Shown here: positions 6,609 through 9,384 of the stretch, piece by piece
Numbering within the stretch: position 1 is the first letter of the stretch
How the letters are laid out: every line of letters begins with the position of its first letter
Origin: an uncultured Bacteroidota bacterium
GTDB taxonomy: Bacteria; Bacteroidota; Bacteroidia; NS11-12g; UBA9320
Length of the DNA: 9,384 nt
NCBI GenBank assembly: GCA_913056425.1
Contig: CAJXLR010000052.1
Location: forward strand, 1 to 9,384
Reading direction: 5' to 3'
Made by a program: the position numbers and the translations under genes
Notes under the pieces: generated by a model
What the model saw: the letters and a program-made list of their open reading frames with translations, nothing else
Told to the model about the DNA's origin: nothing
Databases searched by the model: none

Positions 6609-6635
6609 AAGCCCCGACCATATAGGTCAGGACTT
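6609..6635 (-). terminator. Minus-strand hairpin, terminator or attenuator in the OmpA-type leader
   Basis: On the minus strand AAGTCCTGACC pairs along all 11 positions with GGTCGGGGCTT, using two G-U pairs, around TATAT, and TTTTCATTT follows. On the plus strand the same positions give two C-A mismatches, so the structure is specific to minus-strand RNA. It could end transcripts entering from 6640-6950, or attenuate transcripts from the adjacent upstream box. The short T run makes efficient termination uncertain. Confidence 0.5.
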
Positions 6636-6640
6636 AAAAT

Positions 6641-6648
6641 CAAAGATA
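6641..6648 (-). promoter_or_regulatory. Second TATCTTTG box upstream of the OmpA-type gene
   Basis: An exact TATCTTTG lies on the minus strand about 120 nt upstream of the GTG start. Transcription would begin near 6637, so RNA would enter the 6635-6609 hairpin almost at once. It may be a distal promoter for the OmpA-type gene. No -33 TTTG is seen; a TTTC lies about 24 nt upstream. Confidence 0.38.
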
Positions 6649-6938
6649 AAATACTAAACTACTACTTATGATGAAAATTATTAACCATGTGCTCTTTCTC
6701 TCGAAAGTAACACCAGGTAATAAGCGAAGTATATGCCAACACCTAACAACCTGTTTTTCAGGCACTTAAAATAATTGAGTGTTAAAATGTGTTTCATTTT
6801 GGGACACTTTGCTCTCTTTTCTAGAATCATGTATCATTGTGTCATTCCGAAACGCTTTTACTGATTTATAGACACCTTATGTCGTCTCATTTTAGGGATT
6901 ACATATTAATTTGCCGTTAATTACGACAAAATTCGTGT
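6649..6938. other. Intergenic stretch with no assignable gene
   Basis: AT-rich DNA with many stops. The longest item on the plus strand is a 33-codon frame at 6668-6769 (MMKIINHVLF...), with no family resemblance. A weak CCTG-TTTTT-CAGG hairpin lies at 6750-6762, and TCAT is repeated three times around 6828-6846. I see no tRNA fold, riboswitch or terminator. Confidence 0.4.
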
Positions 6939-6946
6939 TAGATTTG
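6939..6946 (+). promoter_or_regulatory. -7 box TAGATTTG, giving a leaderless start for the 139-aa gene
   Basis: TAGATTTG ends 4 nt before ATG 6951. With the -7 element about 4 nt from the start point, transcription would begin at 6950-6951, that is at the start codon. A TTTG at 6910-6913 lies 25 nt upstream of the box, slightly longer than the reported 17-23-nt spacer. Confidence 0.52.
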
Positions 6947-6950
6947 CCCT

Positions 6951-7370
6951 ATGAAAGATGCTTGGAAACTATCTGAATCCGGCCTGATCGAGCTGTATGA
7001 CACCTACTATCAAATCGGCACATCTCCTACATCTATAAACGAAGATCATTCAAGCATGTCGACAACTATTGTCACCCGCGCGGAAGTGGGATCTAAAGAG
7101 CGTCAACTATTGTCGGGTATTCTAAAGGCGATAAACAAAACCCTTGAAGACTGCACTATTGTTAGTCCGGAAGACTACCTACCCCTTCAACTTCCATCTG
7201 AAGGTCACACACTTCACTTTGAACCGGAAGCAAACTCCAGCAAAATTCACTCAACGACTCAACAGAACAACCACACGGTTGTGCACTGCCAAACTTTGAC
7301 AACCTATCTATCTGAGATTACCGAGAAAAAAGTTCTTTGGCTGACGCTGAAAGACACATTTGACGTCTAA
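6951..7370 (+). CDS. Uncharacterised 139-aa protein
   Basis: A small cytoplasmic protein with no signal peptide or membrane helix. Residues 1-22 form an acidic, aromatic segment (WKLSESGLIELYDTYYQI). A Ser/Thr-rich stretch follows (about 24-45), then a helix-like SKERQLLSGILKAINKTLEDC (48-68). The rest is mixed and ends in LTTYLSEITEKKVLWLTLKDTF. A helix that reads like LLxxILxAIxxTLxD, with a C-terminal LxxxxxxKxxLWxxLKxxF, recalls a family of small Bacteroidota proteins sometimes compared to DNA polymerase III psi. I recall this from pattern only and would not name it on that basis. The start is fixed by the promoter abutting ATG 6951. A same-strand response regulator follows after 137 bp, and a hairpin lies between them. 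Confidence 0.7.
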   Translation: MKDAWKLSESGLIELYDTYYQIGTSPTSINEDHSSMSTTIVTRAEVGSKERQLLSGILKAINKTLEDCTIVSPEDYLPLQLPSEGHTLHFEPEANSSKIHSTTQQNNHTVVHCQTLTTYLSEITEKKVLWLTLKDTFDV

Positions 7371-7391
7371 TATAAGGACTTTTTTCTCGTT

Positions 7392-7407
7392 TTGGGATTT
7401 TTCCCAA
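7392..7407. other. Hairpin TTGGGA-TTTT-TCCCAA between two plus-strand genes
   Basis: A perfect 6-bp inverted repeat begins 21 nt after the stop at 7370. The T-rich DNA lies before the stem rather than after it, so it is not a standard terminator for the plus-strand gene. It may mark the mRNA 3' end or act as a protein site. Confidence 0.3.
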
Positions 7408-7475
7408 CATGCAACATTCAGTTAAGTCGCTACTATTCAATATGTTAGTTCAGCTAATTGATTTTAGGCACGTCG

Positions 7476-7489
7476 ATTGAACATTCAAT
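7476..7489. promoter_or_regulatory. Dyad ATTGAA-CA-TTCAAT upstream of the response regulator
   Basis: A perfect 14-bp dyad lies 18 bp before ATG 7508. The 8-mer AACATTCA occurs here (7480-7487) and again at 7413-7420, and ATTCAAT also occurs at 7435-7441. This spaced repetition suggests a regulator-binding cluster. No TAnnTTTG box lies in this gap, so the promoter is unassigned. Confidence 0.33.
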
Positions 7490-7507
7490 TGCACTAACAT
7501 TACACTT

Positions 7508-7879
7508 ATGATGACCGATTTGAAAATTCTATTAGTAGACGATCACGAAATCAACAGTTTATTTACTGGCTATATGTTCAGTAAGCTTGGAATACCGTTT
7601 GACATAGCGGTGAACAAAGACCAAGCTATTGAGCTTTTGTCGGAAAACGAATACTCCATGGTTCTTATGGATATTGAAATGCCACGATATAACGGCTATG
7701 AAGTAGCAAAGATGTTACGCGACATTAATCACAAGATTCCAATCGTTGCATTTACAACGCTACCTGCCAAAGAAGTACTTCCAAAAGCGTTTGAGGTGGG
7801 CATGAATGATTACATGTTAAAGCCGAATGCTATGCAGGAGTTAGAAGATATGCTAGACCGTTATAAGCAATCAGCTTAG
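7508..7879 (+). CDS. Stand-alone response-regulator receiver domain protein
   Basis: A 123-residue CheY-like receiver with no output domain. The acidic pocket is D11-D12 (LLVDD), the phosphoacceptor is D55 in LMDIEMP, the switch Thr is T83 or T84 in VAFTT, and the conserved Lys is K105 in MLKP. It most resembles receivers of hybrid sensor kinases (LMDIEMPxxxGYE, then AFEVGMNDYMLKP), and AFTT replaces the more usual A-L/M-T/S-A. It probably relays phosphate between a kinase and another partner, or acts by protein contact; no kinase lies nearby. ATG 7508 and 7511 are adjacent and either could be used. Its TAG stop interlocks with the stop of the convergent helicase gene. Confidence 0.88.
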   Translation: MMTDLKILLVDDHEINSLFTGYMFSKLGIPFDIAVNKDQAIELLSENEYSMVLMDIEMPRYNGYEVAKMLRDINHKIPIVAFTTLPAKEVLPKAFEVGMNDYMLKPNAMQELEDMLDRYKQSA

Positions 7880-9384
7880 TTCTGAACGAACCGAAGTTTA
7901 GCAAACTTTAAGACCAACTGCTTCTTTCCAAATTCATCGAAATCGATGGTTGCTTTTCTGTTATCTTGTTCTCCATCGACAACAACAACATCACCGCGTC
8001 CAAATCGCTGATGCTCCACGCGATCCCCGATTTTAATGTTGGACGTATCCTCGGGTACAAAGTTTTCAATCGCCGGTGGTAGTGGTTTTTTCGCAGGCTT
8101 GTTTGATCGCCCGTACCTGTTTTGAATGTTCTGTTTCTTCTGGAATCGCGTACCAAATGAGTTCTCGCCTCCATACTTGGCTTGATTTTTTACGAAGCTC
8201 TTTTTATCGAACTCCACAAAATCATCTACGATTTCAGTGATAAATCTACTCGGTTCACAGGGTAAAAGTTGACCAAATCTAAACCTGGAATTTGCATACG
8301 AGAGTGTGAGTTTACGCTCTGCTCGCGTCATCCCCACATAAAACAGTCTGCGCTCTTCTTCCAACTCTTTCCTACTACCGCTGCTGAGTTGTGATGGAAA
8401 TAGATTCTCTTCCATCCCGCTTATGTACACATAGGGAAACTCGAGTCCTTTGGCAGCGTGGATAGTCATCAACGACACCTTATCCTCGTTCCCATCATCT
8501 TTATCTGCGTCGGTTATCAAAGCAATATCCTGCAAATAGACTCCCAAGTTTTTCTCCAGCTCACTGGTATCATCCTCCACGAATTCTTTAACACCGTTCA
8601 ACAATTCAACCACGTTCTCGTACCGACTAATCCCTTCAACTGTTTTGTCTTCGTGCAAGCTTTTCAACAAATTCGTTGAGCGCGCAATATGCATCGCAAT
8701 GTCATAGGCATCACTGGTTTCCAGCATCGTAGCAAAGCTTTTTATCATCACTACAAAGTCTTCTAGCTTTTTGGCTGCACTTGACAAATTCGGAAACAAA
8801 TGCGCATTAGATACAACATCCCACCAACTAATTGCTTGATCTGCCGCATGCAGTTGTACACGCTCCAGTGTCGTCTTTCCAATTCCTCTGGCCGGGTAAT
8901 TTATGATTCGTTTTAAACTCTCTTCATCCTTATGATTTACGGTGAGTCGAAGATATGCCAGCAAATCCTTTATCTCCTTGCGCTGATAGAAAGACAAGCC
9001 GCCGTAAATGCGATACGGAATATTCAGTTTGCGCAAGGCTTCTTCCAAACTTCTAGATTGTGCATTGGTTCGATACAAAATGGCGAAATCACTATTTGGA
9101 GATTGCGACTGCATCTTTTCTTCAAAAATGGATTGAGCAATTTGTCGGCCTTCTTCATTATCGGTTACCGCCCGCATTACTTTGATCTTGTCACCAAGTT
9201 GATTTGAAGTCCAAACCTTCTTTTCAAGCTGGTCCTTATTGTTGGCGATAATTGATCCGGCCGCATTTACGATGGTTTGGGTTGATCTATAATTTTGCTC
9301 AAGCTTAAAGACTTTTAAATCCGGGTAATCTTTCTCAAAATTCAAGATGTTGCGAATCGTAGCCCCTCGAAACGAATAAATACT
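7876..9384 (-). CDS. pcrA: ATP-dependent DNA helicase PcrA/UvrD, C-terminal part
   Basis: A superfamily 1A 3'-5' helicase for DNA repair and for removing stalled RNA polymerase or recombinase; 502 residues are visible of a protein usually around 750-780. The frame is open to the window edge, so the N-terminal ATPase motifs (Walker A and B) lie outside. Seen in order: SIYSFRGATIRNI at the edge (just after motif II/III), LEQNYRST (motif IV), YGGLSFYQRKEI, the GIGKTTLERV hairpin region of subdomain 2B, TIHAAKGLEF (motif V), and EEERRLFYVGMTRAERKL (motif VI, with the arginine finger). A basic linker leads to a C-terminal Tudor-like domain, IGDRVEHQRFGRG to the end, used by PcrA to contact RNA polymerase. 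The TTG at 9345 is an internal Leu codon, not a start. Promoter outside the window. Confidence 0.93.
   Translation of the reverse strand, partial: SIYSFRGATIRNILNFEKDYPDLKVFKLEQNYRSTQTIVNAAGSIIANNKDQLEKKVWTSNQLGDKIKVMRAVTDNEEGRQIAQSIFEEKMQSQSPNSDFAILYRTNAQSRSLEEALRKLNIPYRIYGGLSFYQRKEIKDLLAYLRLTVNHKDEESLKRIINYPARGIGKTTLERVQLHAADQAISWWDVVSNAHLFPNLSSAAKKLEDFVVMIKSFATMLETSDAYDIAMHIARSTNLLKSLHEDKTVEGISRYENVVELLNGVKEFVEDDTSELEKNLGVYLQDIALITDADKDDGNEDKVSLMTIHAAKGLEFPYVYISGMEENLFPSQLSSGSRKELEEERRLFYVGMTRAERKLTLSYANSRFRFGQLLPCEPSRFITEIVDDFVEFDKKSFVKNQAKYGGENSFGTRFQKKQNIQNRYGRSNKPAKKPLPPAIENFVPEDTSNIKIGDRVEHQRFGRGDVVVVDGEQDNRKATIDFDEFGKKQLVLKFAKLRFVQN
7894..7908. other. Hairpin just past the response-regulator stop
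   Basis: AAGTTT-AGC-AAACTT is a perfect 6-bp inverted repeat starting 15 nt after the regulator stop, inside the end of the helicase gene. It has no following T tract. Its placement mirrors the hairpin at the other convergent pair (5413-5432). Confidence 0.25.

Noticed and set aside
6523..6621. N-terminal extension of the OmpA-type protein to ATG 6621
   Set aside because: The extra 33 residues would precede a normal signal peptide and span the promoter box and dyad. The GTG at 6522 or 6519 is a better start, though an isoform from a distal promoter cannot be excluded.
6668..6769. 33-codon plus-strand frame (MMKIINHVLFLS...)
   Set aside because: No family resemblance, no promoter at the expected place, and a length expected by chance in this AT-rich gap.
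6799..6815. Sigma-54-like promoter (TGGGAC...TTGC)
   Set aside because: The GG and GC dinucleotides are 8 nt apart instead of the required 10, so the match is not valid.
9287..9295. TAATTTTG match to the -7 consensus inside the helicase gene
   Set aside because: TAnnTTTG is expected several times by chance in 9.4 kb on two strands. This one is within a coding region with no paired -33 element or downstream start.

Overview
The window looks like chromosomal DNA of a Gram-negative Bacteroidota, most likely Flavobacteriia-like. Several things point there: a Porin_10-type putative porin, a PcrA/UvrD helicase whose sequence matches Bacteroidota PcrA, a Kdo-pathway phosphatase (so Kdo-containing LPS), near-absence of Shine-Dalgarno sequences, and repeated copies of the Bacteroidota -7 promoter element TAnnTTTG just upstream of genes. 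I see no tRNA, rRNA, CRISPR array, insertion sequence or integrase. This is mainly core and cell-envelope DNA, not an obvious mobile island.

Layout. (1) 1-291 (+) is the 3' end of kdsC, followed by a possible 52-codon ORF overlapping its stop. (2) 473-590 (+) holds a compact promoter, a 5' hairpin and an intrinsic terminator with no convincing gene inside, which is a candidate small RNA of about 80 nt. (3) 588-3421 (-) is a two-gene operon: an FAD-dependent DAO-family oxidoreductase, then a five-TM LTA-synthase/sulfatase-fold membrane enzyme, joined by a GTGA start/stop overlap. (4) 3421-3515 is a 93-bp divergent promoter region. (5) 3515-5401 (+) is an outer-membrane porin that converges with 5398-6522 (-), a periplasmic protein with two OmpA domains; their stop codons interlock in TTAA. 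(6) 6523-6950 is a regulatory gap. It holds the promoter of the double-OmpA gene, a second TATCTTTG box followed at once by a minus-strand hairpin, and otherwise little I can assign. (7) 6951-7370 (+) is a 139-residue protein of uncertain family whose start sits on its promoter. (8) 7508-7879 (+) is a stand-alone response-regulator receiver. It converges with 7876-9384 (-), a PcrA/UvrD helicase that runs off the window; these two stops also interlock, in TTAG.

How the genes relate. kdsC, the LTA-synthase-like enzyme, the porin and the double-OmpA protein all serve the envelope: LPS Kdo, a lipid head-group or glycan phosphotransfer, the outer-membrane barrel, and peptidoglycan anchoring. I see no sequence evidence that they form one pathway.

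The most notable signal is regulatory. The exact octamer TATCTTTG occurs four times, always between genes. Together with TACATTTG and TAGATTTG it places predicted transcription starts within about 0-12 nt of several start codons, implying leaderless or nearly leaderless mRNAs. It also corrects three start codons: DAO to 3421, porin to 3515, double-OmpA to 6522. Two of the boxes are followed immediately by RNA hairpins. I find no clearly new multi-gene system; the candidate small RNA and the ultra-short-leader promoter set are the best leads.
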